Counted from the stretch's first letter, positions 35,966-45,372 are shown. The stretch: DNA of 64,000 bases from Mesorhizobium sp. AR02 (GCF_024746835.1 NZ_CP080531.1:992001-1056000); one strand, 5' to 3'. The notes: generated from the sequence alone by a model not told the origin. A program made the numbers and translations.

Positions 35966-36886
35966 TCAGGGATTACGCAACATCTCCTGGAGTATTTCCT
36001 CGACCGGGTGCGGCGAAATGCCAAGTTCTTCAAATCCGGGCATCTGCGGCGATGACACGTTGTCGACCTGCATCAGTTCCACCTGATTACGAGTGACGGG
36101 CGGACTCGCAAGCATTTCCGCGGCCCATGCCAGTGCGTGCCAAGCGGCAAATGGCACTGGGACCAGTATGGGTCTAAGATCGGCTTGGTGTGCAACGGCT
36201 CTGAGAAATTCCTTGTAGGAGTAAATGCGGGGACCGCCGAACTCATACGTGATCGCATGCGGTTCCGTCCCCTGCAGCGCACTTGCGGTAACCTCTGCCA
36301 CATCGCCTACATAGGCCGGCTGCAATCTCGTCAGGCCGCGGCCGAACATCGGATAGATTGGAAGCCGGCGGAGAAGTTTGAGGATAATCGTGAGAAACGC
36401 GTCATCCGGTCCGAACATCACCGCCGGGCGGATGATGATGGTGTCAGCAAACGCGGCACGCACCGCCTGTTCGCCTTCGCCACGCTTGCGGATGTAGAGC
36501 GACGGCGAGGCAACATCCGAGCCGATTCCTGAAACGTGAGCGAGCCGTTCGACGCCAGCTCGGTGTGCTTGTGCTGCAACCCGCCGGGCCGACTCGACAT
36601 GCACGGAATGAAAGGTCTCCTGTCCCCGTTCGACATAGAGACTGACCGCATTTACAACACCGAAAGCACCGGCAAGTGCATCGGCGATCGCCCGCTCATC
36701 ATGGATATCGGCTTCGACCGATTGAAGTTGCGGATCATCAGAACCAAACAACTTCTCGGCCCGTTCCGGATGTCTTGATGCAATCCGAACGAAAAAACCG
36801 CCATTGCGGAGATGCCGAACAACGCGGCGGCCGAGAAACCCGGTTCCACCGAACACGGTGACGACGCGATGGTTCATGGCAGCCAT
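35966..36886 (-). CDS. NAD(P)H-binding protein, complex I NDUFA9-like SDR
   Basis: 306 residues. VTVFGGTGFLGRRVVRHLRNGGFFVRIASRHPERA is an extended-SDR NAD(P)-binding motif. Later blocks (SGIGSDVASPSLYIRKRGEGEQAVRAAF, IIRPAVMFGPDDAFL, YEFGGPRIYSYKEFLRAV) match the NDUFA9-like atypical SDRs. These often lack the Tyr-Lys pair and may be structural or redox-sensing. Start could be the Met at 36886 or 36877. It converges with the pterin dehydratase gene. Confidence 0.87.
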   Translation of the reverse strand: MAAMNHRVVTVFGGTGFLGRRVVRHLRNGGFFVRIASRHPERAEKLFGSDDPQLQSVEADIHDERAIADALAGAFGVVNAVSLYVERGQETFHSVHVESARRVAAQAHRAGVERLAHVSGIGSDVASPSLYIRKRGEGEQAVRAAFADTIIIRPAVMFGPDDAFLTIILKLLRRLPIYPMFGRGLTRLQPAYVGDVAEVTASALQGTEPHAITYEFGGPRIYSYKEFLRAVAHQADLRPILVPVPFAAWHALAWAAEMLASPPVTRNQVELMQVDNVSSPQMPGFEELGISPHPVEEILQEMLRNP

Positions 36887-37368
36887 GGCTTAGACTTTGT
36901 CAGCTCATGTCAGCCGCCTCGACCCGGCGGTTCAGGTCACTTGGGCGGCACGCCTACTGACCACTATCTGCCATCTGGGCTACCTCGTACAGATTGCTAT
37001 CGATCTCGTCCGTCAATTGATCTGGTGGAGCGCCGTAGCGCGACAGGTCGAAAGCCTTCATGACCGCAGTGGATTGAGGGAGGGCGGCGATGCGTGCCAA
37101 CACAGCGGCAGTGCGAATGCGGGTTGCGAATAGCGACTGCCCGCGACAACGCGCGCTGCCCGATCCCATCGGTCGAACCTGGCCAATTCGTTGGCCAACA
37201 GCCAGCCGGACTGCAAGGCGCAGGGCCGCTTGCCAAACCCGCTTCGTTCGATCCGTTCCTCGAGCGCCGCTCCCATCGCGTCAAGCGCCGAAACTCGAGA
37301 GACCATAATCCAGGCAGTGCCGGCAACCACGGCTGCTCGCGTACAGCAGCGCTGAGTGCTCTCCCGCT
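36887..37368. other. Intergenic stretch with decayed coding traces
   Basis: Minus-strand frames at 36954-37330 contain protein-like pieces (for example MKAFDLSRYGAPPDQLTDEIDSN) but in different frames and without family match. It could be a broken gene. Confidence 0.35.
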
Positions 37369-38085
37369 CTACGGACGAAGCAAGTCGGAGAGATTGTCAG
37401 ACTTTTCTATCTTGTCTGTGAGGTCGAGCCCCGACAGGAGGTCGACCAGATGACTGGTCATCAGCTCGGCCGCTTGGGAACTACGCCCTGCTTCGATTGC
37501 ATCGACCAGCGCGTGATGGGCGTGTTTCTCACAGGTCGCGTCGCGCCGTTTCCAATAAAGCGCGATGATGAGGGAAGAATGCGAGACAAGGTCGCGAACG
37601 AATTTGGTGAACACCGAATGTGCAGCGATCTCAGCGATGCCAACGTGGAAACGTGCCGACAGCATGATCGCCTCGCTGTCCCGGCCAGCGTGAAGTGCTT
37701 CATGCTCCTTCTCGAGATGCTGCCGCAACCATGCAATATCGCTTGGTACCGCCGCGCTGGCGGCGAGCCAAGCCACCCTGGGTTCGATCAGCGCCCGTGC
37801 CTCGAACACCTCGCGGGCTTCAATTTTCGACGGCTGTGCCACGAAAGCACCGCGGTTCGGCTCCAGCCGCGCCAACCGGTCATGGGCCAGAGCTTGCAGG
37901 GCAGCACGAATGACGGTGCGGCTCACCGAATAGATCGTCGCCAACTCATCTTCCGGCAGCTTGGTGCCAGGGGCGAGACGATGACTGACGATGGCATCCC
38001 TCAGACCATAGTAGATCGGCGACCAGCGGGTTGCCGGTTTTTCGTCACGATCCTCTTCTCTGAGCACTGTCAACATGCTTTTCAA
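37369..38085 (-). CDS. GntR family transcriptional regulator (FCD/FadR subfamily)
   Basis: 238 residues. The N-terminal winged helix (YYGLRDAIVSHRLAPGTKLPEDELATIYSVSRTVIRAALQAL, about residues 26-68) is followed by an FCD ligand-binding domain with FEARALIEPRVAWLAA and metal-site histidines near RFHVGIAEIA and KHAHHALVDAI. It lies 121 bp downstream of the racemase gene on the same strand as the whole import operon, so it probably regulates it. A candidate operator is at 43695-43732 in the operon promoter. Confidence 0.9.
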   Translation of the reverse strand: MKSMLTVLREEDRDEKPATRWSPIYYGLRDAIVSHRLAPGTKLPEDELATIYSVSRTVIRAALQALAHDRLARLEPNRGAFVAQPSKIEAREVFEARALIEPRVAWLAASAAVPSDIAWLRQHLEKEHEALHAGRDSEAIMLSARFHVGIAEIAAHSVFTKFVRDLVSHSSLIIALYWKRRDATCEKHAHHALVDAIEAGRSSQAAELMTSHLVDLLSGLDLTDKIEKSDNLSDLLRP

Positions 38086-38206
38086 CGCGCAGGCACAACA
38101 CCGCCTGATCTATCCCAAACCGCTTAGCGGTCGATGCAATCTAGTATCGCTTGCGCGGCGGTCAATCCCGGGACACAGGATCTCAATTCGTAAGGCCAAG
38201 CGCGTT

Positions 38207-38965
38207 CTAAGTCGGTGATATAACTGCTGCGTCAGCTCCGGCCGGAGACAGCGATCCATAGATGCCCGAAAACCGCTTGCTGCGCGGAGCAGCGTATCCG
38301 CCGACCTTCGACGTCCTCAAACCAACTCTGAACAGGCTCTCTGCCAACGTCACCGCGCAGGCGACACCGTCGAGTACGGGAACGCCGTGTTCCTGCGACA
38401 GGCTGCTTGCCAGATCGGCCATGCCCGCGCAGCCGAGAACGATCGCCTCCGCCCTATCATCCTTGACGGCGCGCGTGATCTCGTCCGAGATTTTGCGCCT
38501 GGCGTCCGAGCCCGGCAATTCGAGATCAAGCACGGCAACGTCCGACGACCTGACTTTGGCGCAGCGCGATGCGAGGCCGTATTTCGCCAAATTGTGCTCG
38601 ATCGCTGGAACGGAGCGGGCGAGCGTCGTCACAACACTGAACTTGCCTGCGACAAGGCTGGCAAGGTGGAAGGCGGCCTCGCCGATACCGATGACCGGCG
38701 CCTCGGTGGCGCAACGTGCCGCGTCCAGTCCGGTATCGTCGAAACAGGCAATCACATAGGCATCGATGGCCGCTGCCTTGCTCATTTCAGCGATGATACC
38801 CGGAACGGCGAAGACCTCGTCGAAATAGCCTTCGATGCTCGGCGGACCATCACCGGGGTTGACCGAAATGATCTCCGTTTCTGCGGAGGCGACGCTCATT
38901 GCCGCCTTGCCGATCTTGGCGGTCATCGATGCGGTGGTGTTGGGATTTATAACAAGTATGCGCAT
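38207..38965 (-). CDS. hyuE: Asp/Glu/hydantoin racemase
   Basis: 252 residues from the ATG at 38965. It starts RILVINPNTTASMT, the nucleoside of the racemase superfamily, and has the two catalytic cysteine motifs YVIACFDDTGLDAARC and IVLGCAGMADLA. Members racemise 5-substituted hydantoins or aspartate/glutamate through a two-base mechanism. It follows the ABC importer genes with 10 bp spacing, so the importer may carry a hydantoin or related ureide. It is the second hydantoin-linked locus in the window, the first being hyuAB. Confidence 0.87.
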   Translation of the reverse strand: MRILVINPNTTASMTAKIGKAAMSVASAETEIISVNPGDGPPSIEGYFDEVFAVPGIIAEMSKAAAIDAYVIACFDDTGLDAARCATEAPVIGIGEAAFHLASLVAGKFSVVTTLARSVPAIEHNLAKYGLASRCAKVRSSDVAVLDLELPGSDARRKISDEITRAVKDDRAEAIVLGCAGMADLASSLSQEHGVPVLDGVACAVTLAESLFRVGLRTSKVGGYAAPRSKRFSGIYGSLSPAGADAAVISPT

Positions 38966-38975
38966 GCGATAAGCC

Positions 38976-39698
38976 TCAGACCTCGCCGCCAAGATAAAGC
39001 CGCTTGACCCGTTCGTCGGTCAGCAAATCGGCGGAATTCCCACTAAGGGCGACGCTGCCGGTGGTCAGCGCATAGGCACGCTGCGAAATGCGCAACGCCA
39101 TGCGGGAATTCTGCTCGACCAGGAGAACGCTGACCTTTTCGTCGCGATTGATTGCCACGATCGAGCGGGCAATGTCCTGGACAAGCTTCGGTGCGACGCC
39201 CAGTGACGGCTCATCGAGCAGCAGCAGGCGTGGCCTGGCCATCAACGCGCGGCCGATAACCAGCATCTGCTGCTCGCCGCCGCTCATCGTTCCGGCGGCT
39301 TGCGAATATCGCTCCTTGAGGCGAGGAAAACGGCCGAGCACCATCTCCAGCGAGTTGGCAATCTCGGCCTTGTCGGAGCGGGTGAAGGCGCCCATCAGGA
39401 GATTGTCCCGGACCGACATGTAAGGGAAGACACGGCGCCCCTCAGGAACCATGGAGATGCCCATCTTGACCACGTCATCGGGAGCAGCGCCATCGATGCG
39501 CTGGCCATGGTAATGGATCTCGCCGGACTTGATTTTGCGCAGCCCGGTGATGGCGCGAAGGATCGACGATTTGCCAGCACCGTTGGCGCCGATCAACGCA
39601 ACGGTCTCGCCTTCGTTGACCTCAACCGACACGCCTTTCAGCGCATAGACGTGATCGTAATAGAGTTCGACATTAGCGAATTTCAGGATCTGGTTCAT
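38976..39698 (-). CDS. livF: Branched-chain-type ABC transporter ATPase (LivF family)
   Basis: 240 residues. Walker A GANGAGKSS (about residues 37-45), signature MSGGEQQMLVIGRALM, Walker B LLLLDEPSLGVAP. Subfamily features (FPYMSVRDNLLMGAF, YALTTGSVALSGNSADLL) mark LivF. It overlaps livG by 4 bp. It energises uptake together with LivG at the inner membrane. Confidence 0.93.
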   Translation of the reverse strand: MNQILKFANVELYYDHVYALKGVSVEVNEGETVALIGANGAGKSSILRAITGLRKIKSGEIHYHGQRIDGAAPDDVVKMGISMVPEGRRVFPYMSVRDNLLMGAFTRSDKAEIANSLEMVLGRFPRLKERYSQAAGTMSGGEQQMLVIGRALMARPRLLLLDEPSLGVAPKLVQDIARSIVAINRDEKVSVLLVEQNSRMALRISQRAYALTTGSVALSGNSADLLTDERVKRLYLGGEV

Positions 39699-40474
39699 AG
39701 GCCGATCGCCTCGTCTTCGCTGCCGAGATAGGCCTCGATCACTTTGTCGTTGTTCTGGATTTGCGCCGGCGTTCCCTCGGCGATCTTCTCGCCGAAATTC
39801 AAGACGACGATGCGGTCGGAAATCTTCATGACGGCAGGCATGTCGTGCTCGACCAGAAGGATGGTGAGGCCAAGCTCGCGCAACCGTTTGACCATCGCCA
39901 CCATTCTCATCGTCTCGTCGTGATTCATTCCGGCGAAAGGCTCGTCCAGCAGCAGGATCGACGGGTTCGTGGCGAGACCGATGGCAATGCCAAGGGCCCG
40001 CAAGTGACCATGCGGCAAGTTTCGGGCGATTTCACCGGCGAGCGACGATAGGCCGAGCAGCTCAAGAATGTCGTCGGCCGAGGCGCCGAAGGCCGCCTCG
40101 TCGGCCTTGGCCGTGCTGGTGCCGAGGAAGAAGCCAATCAGGCTCGCCGTGGAGCGCAGATGGTGAGCGATGATGACGTTTTCGCGCACGCTCATGTTCT
40201 TGAAGATCGTCGTTTCCTGAAACGTCCGGACGACGCCCTTGCGTGCCGCGATGTGCGGCGCCAGATCGGAGATGCGCTCGCCCTTCAAGCGCACCTGGCC
40301 CGATGTCGGCCTGAGGAAGGACGAGATCAGCTTGAACAACGTCGATTTGCCGGCGCCGTTGGGGCCGATAACCGACAGTATCTCCTTCTCGCGCACCGAG
40401 AAGGAGACGTTGTTGACCGCGACGAGACCGCCAAAGCGCTTCGTCAGGGCCGAGACTTCGAGCAGATCGGCCAT
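39695..40474 (-). CDS. livG: Branched-chain-type ABC transporter ATPase (LivG family)
   Basis: 259 residues. Walker A GPNGAGKST, long LivG-specific insert between Walker A and signature (FKNMSVRENVIIAHHLRST), Walker B LLLDEPFAGMNHDE and the switch EHDMPAVM. The signature ARNLPHGHLRALGIAIGLA is a weakened form with PHGH instead of PYGQ, common in LivG. It is 3 bp downstream of the permease gene. Confidence 0.93.
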   Translation of the reverse strand: MADLLEVSALTKRFGGLVAVNNVSFSVREKEILSVIGPNGAGKSTLFKLISSFLRPTSGQVRLKGERISDLAPHIAARKGVVRTFQETTIFKNMSVRENVIIAHHLRSTASLIGFFLGTSTAKADEAAFGASADDILELLGLSSLAGEIARNLPHGHLRALGIAIGLATNPSILLLDEPFAGMNHDETMRMVAMVKRLRELGLTILLVEHDMPAVMKISDRIVVLNFGEKIAEGTPAQIQNNDKVIEAYLGSEDEAIGL

Positions 40475-40477
40475 GGC

Positions 40478-41452
40478 TCAGCCCTTCTTCCGGGTCGTGG
40501 CGGCAAGGCTCAGCAAGCCGTTGGGCAGGAACAGCATCAGCACGATCATCAAGGTCGAGTAGATCAGCAGCTGGAACTGGCCGGTCTGGAACAGCAGGTC
40601 CCAGCCGAAATAGAGCACCAGCGTGCCCAGCATCGGACCGAAAACATAGCCGAGCCCTCCGAGGAAGCAGTTCAGCATGAAGTTGACAGAGTCGGTGACC
40701 GTGAAGCTGGACGGATAGATCGATTGCGAGATGGCGGCGAAGATCGCTCCGGCGACGCCGCCGAAGAAGGACGAGACAGCATAGGCGATGACGCGCAGAT
40801 AGGCGATGTTGACGCCGATCGACGAGGCCAGCTCCTCATTCTGCTGGAGTGACTGGCAGAGCTTGCCGATGCGTGAATGAACCAGCCGGTACACCACCGC
40901 GAAGCAAGCCACCATGAGCGCGGCCGCCAGCAGGTAGAAGGCAAGCCGGGAATTATGCAACGTGGCGAAATCCGGAATGATGATGAGGCCGAAGGCCGAC
41001 AGCGCCCCGGGCAGCGGGATGCTGACCATCCCCTTGGCGCCGTTGGTGACCGGCAGCGCCAGCGCCAGAAGCCGCGCGACCTCAGTCAGCACCAGTGTGA
41101 CCATGGCGAAATAGACGCCGCGCAGCCGCAGGATCGGCAGGCCGATAGCGACGCTCGCCGCTGCGCAAAACAGGCCGGCGGCCAGCAGCGTCAGCCAGAA
41201 CGACCAACCGTAGGTCACCACGAGTATGGCCGAGACGTAGCCCCCCATCAGTGCGTAGGCGCCCTGACCGATATTGATCCGGCCGATATAGAAGGTGAGC
41301 CACACGCCGGCACTGGCAATGCTGAGCAGAGCCACCGAGGTGAGCGTGTAGTAGAGGTCGGTCCGACCGCTGGCGGAGATCAGAACCGGCACGGCGATGA
41401 AGACGATCGCCAAAAAAGCGGCGACTGAAGCAATTTTCACGTTATGCGTCAT
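40478..41452 (-). CDS. livM: Branched-chain-type ABC transporter permease (LivM family)
   Basis: 324 residues with about eight to nine hydrophobic segments and the block INIGQGAYALMGGYVSAIL followed by RLVHSRIGKLCQSLQQNEELASSIGVNIAYLRVIAYAVSSFFGGVAGA, typical for LivM. It forms the membrane channel with LivH. Gene spacing is 6 bp from livH. Confidence 0.93.
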   Translation of the reverse strand: MTHNVKIASVAAFLAIVFIAVPVLISASGRTDLYYTLTSVALLSIASAGVWLTFYIGRINIGQGAYALMGGYVSAILVVTYGWSFWLTLLAAGLFCAAASVAIGLPILRLRGVYFAMVTLVLTEVARLLALALPVTNGAKGMVSIPLPGALSAFGLIIIPDFATLHNSRLAFYLLAAALMVACFAVVYRLVHSRIGKLCQSLQQNEELASSIGVNIAYLRVIAYAVSSFFGGVAGAIFAAISQSIYPSSFTVTDSVNFMLNCFLGGLGYVFGPMLGTLVLYFGWDLLFQTGQFQLLIYSTLMIVLMLFLPNGLLSLAATTRKKG

Positions 41453-41458
41453 CGCGCA

Positions 41459-42325
41459 TCAACCCCACGGCTTGCCCATCAGCCCATTGGGGCGGATCGA
41501 AAGGAACACCATCAGCGCCGCGAAGATGACGAGGTAGGTGACGTCGCCATATTCGCGCAGCACAGTGAGGCCGACGGACTCCATCATGCCGAGGATGAAG
41601 CCGCCGGCGATCGCGCCGCCGACGACGCCGGCGCCGCCGATCATCACCATCATAAAGGCCTTGATCGAGATCGGCCCGCCGATTCCGGAATTGACACCAG
41701 TGATGGTGACCAGGAGGCCACCGACGATGCCGGCCAGCATGGCACCCATGGCGAAGCCGATCATCGTGTAGCGATCGACCTTGACGCCCATCAACTGGGC
41801 AGCAACCCGATCCTGGGCCAGCGCCCGCATGGCTCGCCCTACCCTGCTGTACTGCATGTAAAGGACGAAGGCGGCGATGAAGACCAGTGCGAGCACGCCG
41901 ACGAGCATACGGTCATAGGGCATGATGATGCCGCCATCGTTGAAGACGCCCTTGACGATCTTGGGTACGCCGCGCTGCTTTTCACCGAAGATGAGCAGGA
42001 TGACGGCGTCGAAGAAAAACGCCGTCGCCGCCGCCAGCAGCATGGTGCTTTCCTCTCGGAGGCTGCGCTTGATGACGGTCCGGAAAAGAAACTTCTCCAT
42101 GAGCGCTCCGATGACCGCAAGGGTGACGCCGGAAGCCAGCAGCGCCAGAACGAAGGGCAGTCCGAGCTGCCCGTAGACGGTGTAGGTGATGAAGCCGCCC
42201 AGCACGTACATCTGCCCGTGGGCAAAGTTCAGCACGTTCATCAGGGCGAAGATCAGGGTGAGCCCCAATGCGATCAGCGCATATTGGGCGCCGAGGTAGA
42301 ATCCATTTGCGATGACCTGTTCCAT
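41459..42325 (-). CDS. livH: Branched-chain-type ABC transporter permease (LivH family)
   Basis: 288 residues from the ATG at 42325; a TTG four codons upstream is less likely because TTGAAGG is better placed as ribosome-binding site for the ATG. ALIALGLTLIFALMNVLNFAHGQMYVLGGFI is the conserved N-terminal block, and RAMRALAQDRVAAQLMGVKVDRYTMIGFAMGAMLAG is the EAA-like loop. Paired with LivM. Confidence 0.93.
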   Translation of the reverse strand: MEQVIANGFYLGAQYALIALGLTLIFALMNVLNFAHGQMYVLGGFITYTVYGQLGLPFVLALLASGVTLAVIGALMEKFLFRTVIKRSLREESTMLLAAATAFFFDAVILLIFGEKQRGVPKIVKGVFNDGGIIMPYDRMLVGVLALVFIAAFVLYMQYSRVGRAMRALAQDRVAAQLMGVKVDRYTMIGFAMGAMLAGIVGGLLVTITGVNSGIGGPISIKAFMMVMIGGAGVVGGAIAGGFILGMMESVGLTVLREYGDVTYLVIFAALMVFLSIRPNGLMGKPWG

Positions 42326-42409
42326 GGACGCCTTCAATCTTCCGAGGGACCCGGAGAATGTTCCGGGCCCCCGGCAACGCGGGAGGAAGAAACCGCAGGG
42401 AAGCTAACC

Positions 42410-43612
42410 CTAATCGACCGTGCCTACGAACAGGGTCTGGAAGGCACCGTCCTTGTACTCGTTGACCACCATCGGCACCGCGAGCTGGCGCTTCTGGCCG
42501 AAGGAGGTCGTGCCGACATAGCTCAGCTTGGCATCGCCCTTCAGGTAGGGGTTGGGCGCCGAGAAGGTGTCCATGGTCTTCTTGAATTCATCGACATTGT
42601 CGATCGCCGCCGGATTGGCCTTCAGCGTGTCGATGATGTACTCGAGCGCATAGACCTTGGTGTTGGACTCGTCATTGTACTCACCGAACATCTTGGTGTA
42701 ACGGGCGACGAATTCCTTCATCGCGTCCGAGGCGATCTCGGGCGTGGAGGCACCGCCAACCGAGATGAAGCCGTTGGCGTATTCGCCGGCGCCCTCCTCG
42801 AGAACCTTTGCGTCCTGTGCCGTTTCGGTCGAGATCAGGCCTTCGAAGCCGAGCTCGCGGGCGGCGCGGATGAGCAGCGGCGCATTGGCCGGCGCGACGC
42901 CTGACAGCACGAGCAGATCGGGCTTCAGCGCAACGATCGGCGTGAGCACCGGCGTGAAGTCGCGCGTATCGTTCTGGTAAGTGTCGTTCTGGGCGACAAT
43001 CTTGAGGCCGAGCGCCTTGGCTGCCTCAACGCCGCCGTCACGCTGGCTCAACGGATCCGATTCATTGGCGGCAACGAAGGCGATCGTCTTCACGCCCTTG
43101 TTTTCCTTGAGGTATTTGTAGATCGCCGGGCCCGATTGATAGTTAGCGATCATGCCGAGCACGGCATTCGAGGCAGGCTTCTGATAAAGCGCCTTGGGGA
43201 AAGCGTAAGGGAAATAGATGATGCCGTTGGCCTCGGCGACCGGGCGCACGGCGGCAGCACCGTCATCGACATTCGGGCCGACCACATAGTGGATGCCCTC
43301 CTGCGCCATCTTTTCCATGCCGGCAATGGCGCGCTTGGGGTCTTTCTGATCGTCGAACGTAACGATGTTGACGTTGTAGGTGGCGTCGCCAATCTTGACG
43401 CCGCCGGTCTCGTTGATCCAGGCGGCACGCGTCTGCATCGAACGTACGTTCGACGTGCCCCAAGCGGCGGCGGGGCCACTGGTGACACCGACGAAACCGA
43501 TCTTCAGTTCCTTGTTCTGGGCCTCCGCGGACGGCATGCCCGCAGCGGCCATAGCGAGAGCGGAGACGGCGCCAAGCACCATCGATTTGAGAGTCGAGCG
43601 TCGGTTGATCAT
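42410..43612 (-). CDS. ABC transporter substrate-binding protein (branched-chain amino acid / urea type)
   Basis: 400 residues from the ATG at 43612, preceded by AAGGGGAAA. A signal peptide (MINRRSTLKS, hydrophobic run, AEA-QN cleavage) directs it to the periplasm. The mature part starts LKIGFVGVTSGPAAAWG, the type I binding fold of the LivJ/UrtA group. Its ligand is not certain; the downstream racemase makes a hydantoin, ureide or amino acid plausible. First gene of the operon. Confidence 0.92.
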   Translation of the reverse strand: MINRRSTLKSMVLGAVSALAMAAAGMPSAEAQNKELKIGFVGVTSGPAAAWGTSNVRSMQTRAAWINETGGVKIGDATYNVNIVTFDDQKDPKRAIAGMEKMAQEGIHYVVGPNVDDGAAAVRPVAEANGIIYFPYAFPKALYQKPASNAVLGMIANYQSGPAIYKYLKENKGVKTIAFVAANESDPLSQRDGGVEAAKALGLKIVAQNDTYQNDTRDFTPVLTPIVALKPDLLVLSGVAPANAPLLIRAARELGFEGLISTETAQDAKVLEEGAGEYANGFISVGGASTPEIASDAMKEFVARYTKMFGEYNDESNTKVYALEYIIDTLKANPAAIDNVDEFKKTMDTFSAPNPYLKGDAKLSYVGTTSFGQKRQLAVPMVVNEYKDGAFQTLFVGTVD

Positions 43613-43694
43613 TCTGGCATTTCCCCTTCTGGTTATCGCGCTTTGTGTTTTGCTCTTTGGCTGCGCGGATGCCCTAAGGGAAACCTCTAGCGCA

Positions 43695-43732
43695 AGATTG
43701 TCAACACAGTTTTGATATTTTGTGTACAATCT
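43695..43732. promoter_or_regulatory. Inverted repeat in the import-operon promoter
   Basis: AGATTGTCAACAC (43695-43707) and GTGTACAATCT (43722-43732) are inverted copies differing by two bases, with a 14-bp AT-rich spacer. The right arm contains TTGTGTACAA, close to the TTGT-N2-ACAA form seen for FCD-type GntR regulators. It is 83-120 bp upstream of the first operon gene. Confidence 0.45.
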
Positions 43733-43807
43733 CACCACAGATTGCAGACCGAGAGGCAGAGAAGACGCATCCTGCACTGCTGCGGCAGCGATATCCTCTC
43801 GCCCGCA

Positions 43808-44130
43808 GGCGCGGGATCCTGCCGATGGAATTCGTGGAGATATGGAACAAGAATTCCGGCGCTCGGATTTCGACCTATGTCATTCTGGGCGAGCGCGGCT
43901 CACGGTGCTGCATCCTCAATGGTGCGGCGGCCCGCACCTGCCAGACAGACGACCAGATCATTGTCTGCAACTCGATCTACCTGGACGAAGTGCATATCAC
44001 CTCGCTGAAGCTGCGGATCGTCACGTTCGACCAGGACAACCACATCCGCGACCGCCTGAGCTACTCGGTCGATCTCGACGCGCAAGGGCCGCCGATCACC
44101 GCCGCAGGCCGAATGTGCTTGACAAAGTAG
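43808..44130 (+). pseudogene. panD: Aspartate 1-decarboxylase (PanD), C-terminal remnant
   Basis: The frame reads [58 protein letters not shown] and on to 44130, covering most of PanD beyond residue about 38. The first 35 or so residues with the self-cleaving Gly-Ser that makes the pyruvoyl cofactor are missing; upstream sequence is unrelated. Without it there is no activity. A 38-bp block with one mismatch is shared with the N-terminal panD fragment at 57601, the complementary half. The extended C-terminus (LKLRIVTFDQDNHIRDRL) may be foreign. Confidence 0.85.
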
Positions 44131-44646
44131 CGCTGGCCAACGGCTGAGATCATCGCTGCCGTTGCCGTCGTGCTGCGCGAAAATTCGCACGTGCCGGCAG
44201 TGCTCGACCCCGTACTGGCCTCCACTTCAGGCCGGGCTCTGCTGGAAGCAGGCGCCATCGCCGTCATGAAGCGCAATCTGATGCCGCTTTGCCGTCTCGT
44301 CACACCCAATCTCATCGAACTGGCGCTCCTTGTTGGCTCGGAACTGGCGGTGGATGAGGACGGCGCAGTATGGCAAGGCTAGGGATTGCTGGCCGCCGAA
44401 GCGCAGGCCCTGCTGATCAAGGGCGGCCACGCATCGGGACCTCGATCAACCGATATTCTGTTGCGCTTCGATCAAGCACCGGTCCGCTTCGACATGCCGC
44501 GCCTTGCCACATCGATGCGCGGGACGGGTTGCATGCTGGCCAGTGCGATTGCATCGCATCTGGCGAAGGCGAGGTCCCTTGAAGATGGCGTGCGCGAAGG
44601 CAAGCGGTTTGTCTTCGACAAGCTTCAGAAGAATGCAACCGAATGA
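44131..44646 (+). pseudogene. thiD: Hydroxymethylpyrimidine/phosphomethylpyrimidine kinase (ThiD), N-truncated with in-frame TAG
   Basis: VPAVLDPVLASTSG, LVTPNLIELALL, IKGGHASG and MRGTGCMLASAIASHLAKA are ThiD blocks: the ribokinase-fold enzyme phosphorylates HMP and HMP-phosphate in thiamine synthesis. The first about 95 residues (substrate-binding N-domain) are absent, as the frame begins right after the panD remnant stop. In addition a TAG at 44380-44382 interrupts it between VWQG and GLLAAEAQ, with both sides in one frame. The C-terminus is complete. Clearly non-functional. Confidence 0.85.
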
Positions 44647-44913
44647 CGGTGGCTTCATGGTCCAGTCGATCGGCCCGCGGCCAACCGCTCTCCCGCCTAA
44701 GCGGGCGTCCGTGTTTCGACACCTAAGCCCTTGAATGACTGTCATGGCCGCCGATTTGCACGCCATAGTACGCCGCAGCCCTCTGCGAGACTGAACGGGA
44801 TTTACGTCCGAAGCAACGACATGTCAGATCAGCCAAACGGTCAGAAATGAGTGGAGGAAATGGTCGACAGCATCTGACGTGAATCGAAAAACGGAGATCG
44901 CGAGGGCAGCCGC

Positions 44914-45187
44914 TTCTACGCTGCGGCCTCAGTTCCCTACTCCACTCGATTGTTCAAACAGCATATAACCCATTGAAATTACTGTCAAATATTTTTCAGA
45001 TCCACGAAAAGTCCGACACCAGGACCGTCAAAAAATTACGCTTTTGATTTTAAAGGGAAAATCGCCACAAAAAATATTTTGAGGTTTCACCAACTATCGA
45101 GGTCAATCGGGCGATTTTTGCATGTCGCAGCATCCGACCACGCACCCGGCTAAGCCTTAAAAAGTACCGTTACCGATCCATATCAGG
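44914..45187 (+). repeat. Long direct repeat, copy B (about 270 bp, AT-rich)
   Basis: Same orientation as copy A at 32380-32642, with a 32-bp identical block (45036-45067) and AAAAAGTACCGTTA at 45159-45172. About 80-85 percent identical by eye. It lies between the thiD remnant and the IS256 element; the flanks (44647-44913, 45188-45364) hold no gene. The two copies bracket 12.3 kb. Confidence 0.75.
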
Positions 45188-45372
45188 CTTGGAAAGCGGA
45201 CACCATTGCGGCGGTGACATGCCGGCACTGACAGTTGCACCTCGGCTGGCCAGCAAGGTCGAGCCAAAGTGAACCGAGCTGCGGCTGGAAGCCGAGCCGC
45301 CCGGCCATCCATTGTGTCGGGCCTAATGCAAGAGAAATGAGATGGTCAGAGCAACCAGGCGTAGACGGACGT

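Noticed and set aside
41444..42904. 486-codon open frame on the plus strand
   Set aside because: Antisense to livH, the operon leader gap and the binding-protein gene, which have family motifs in the other strand; no motif of its own.
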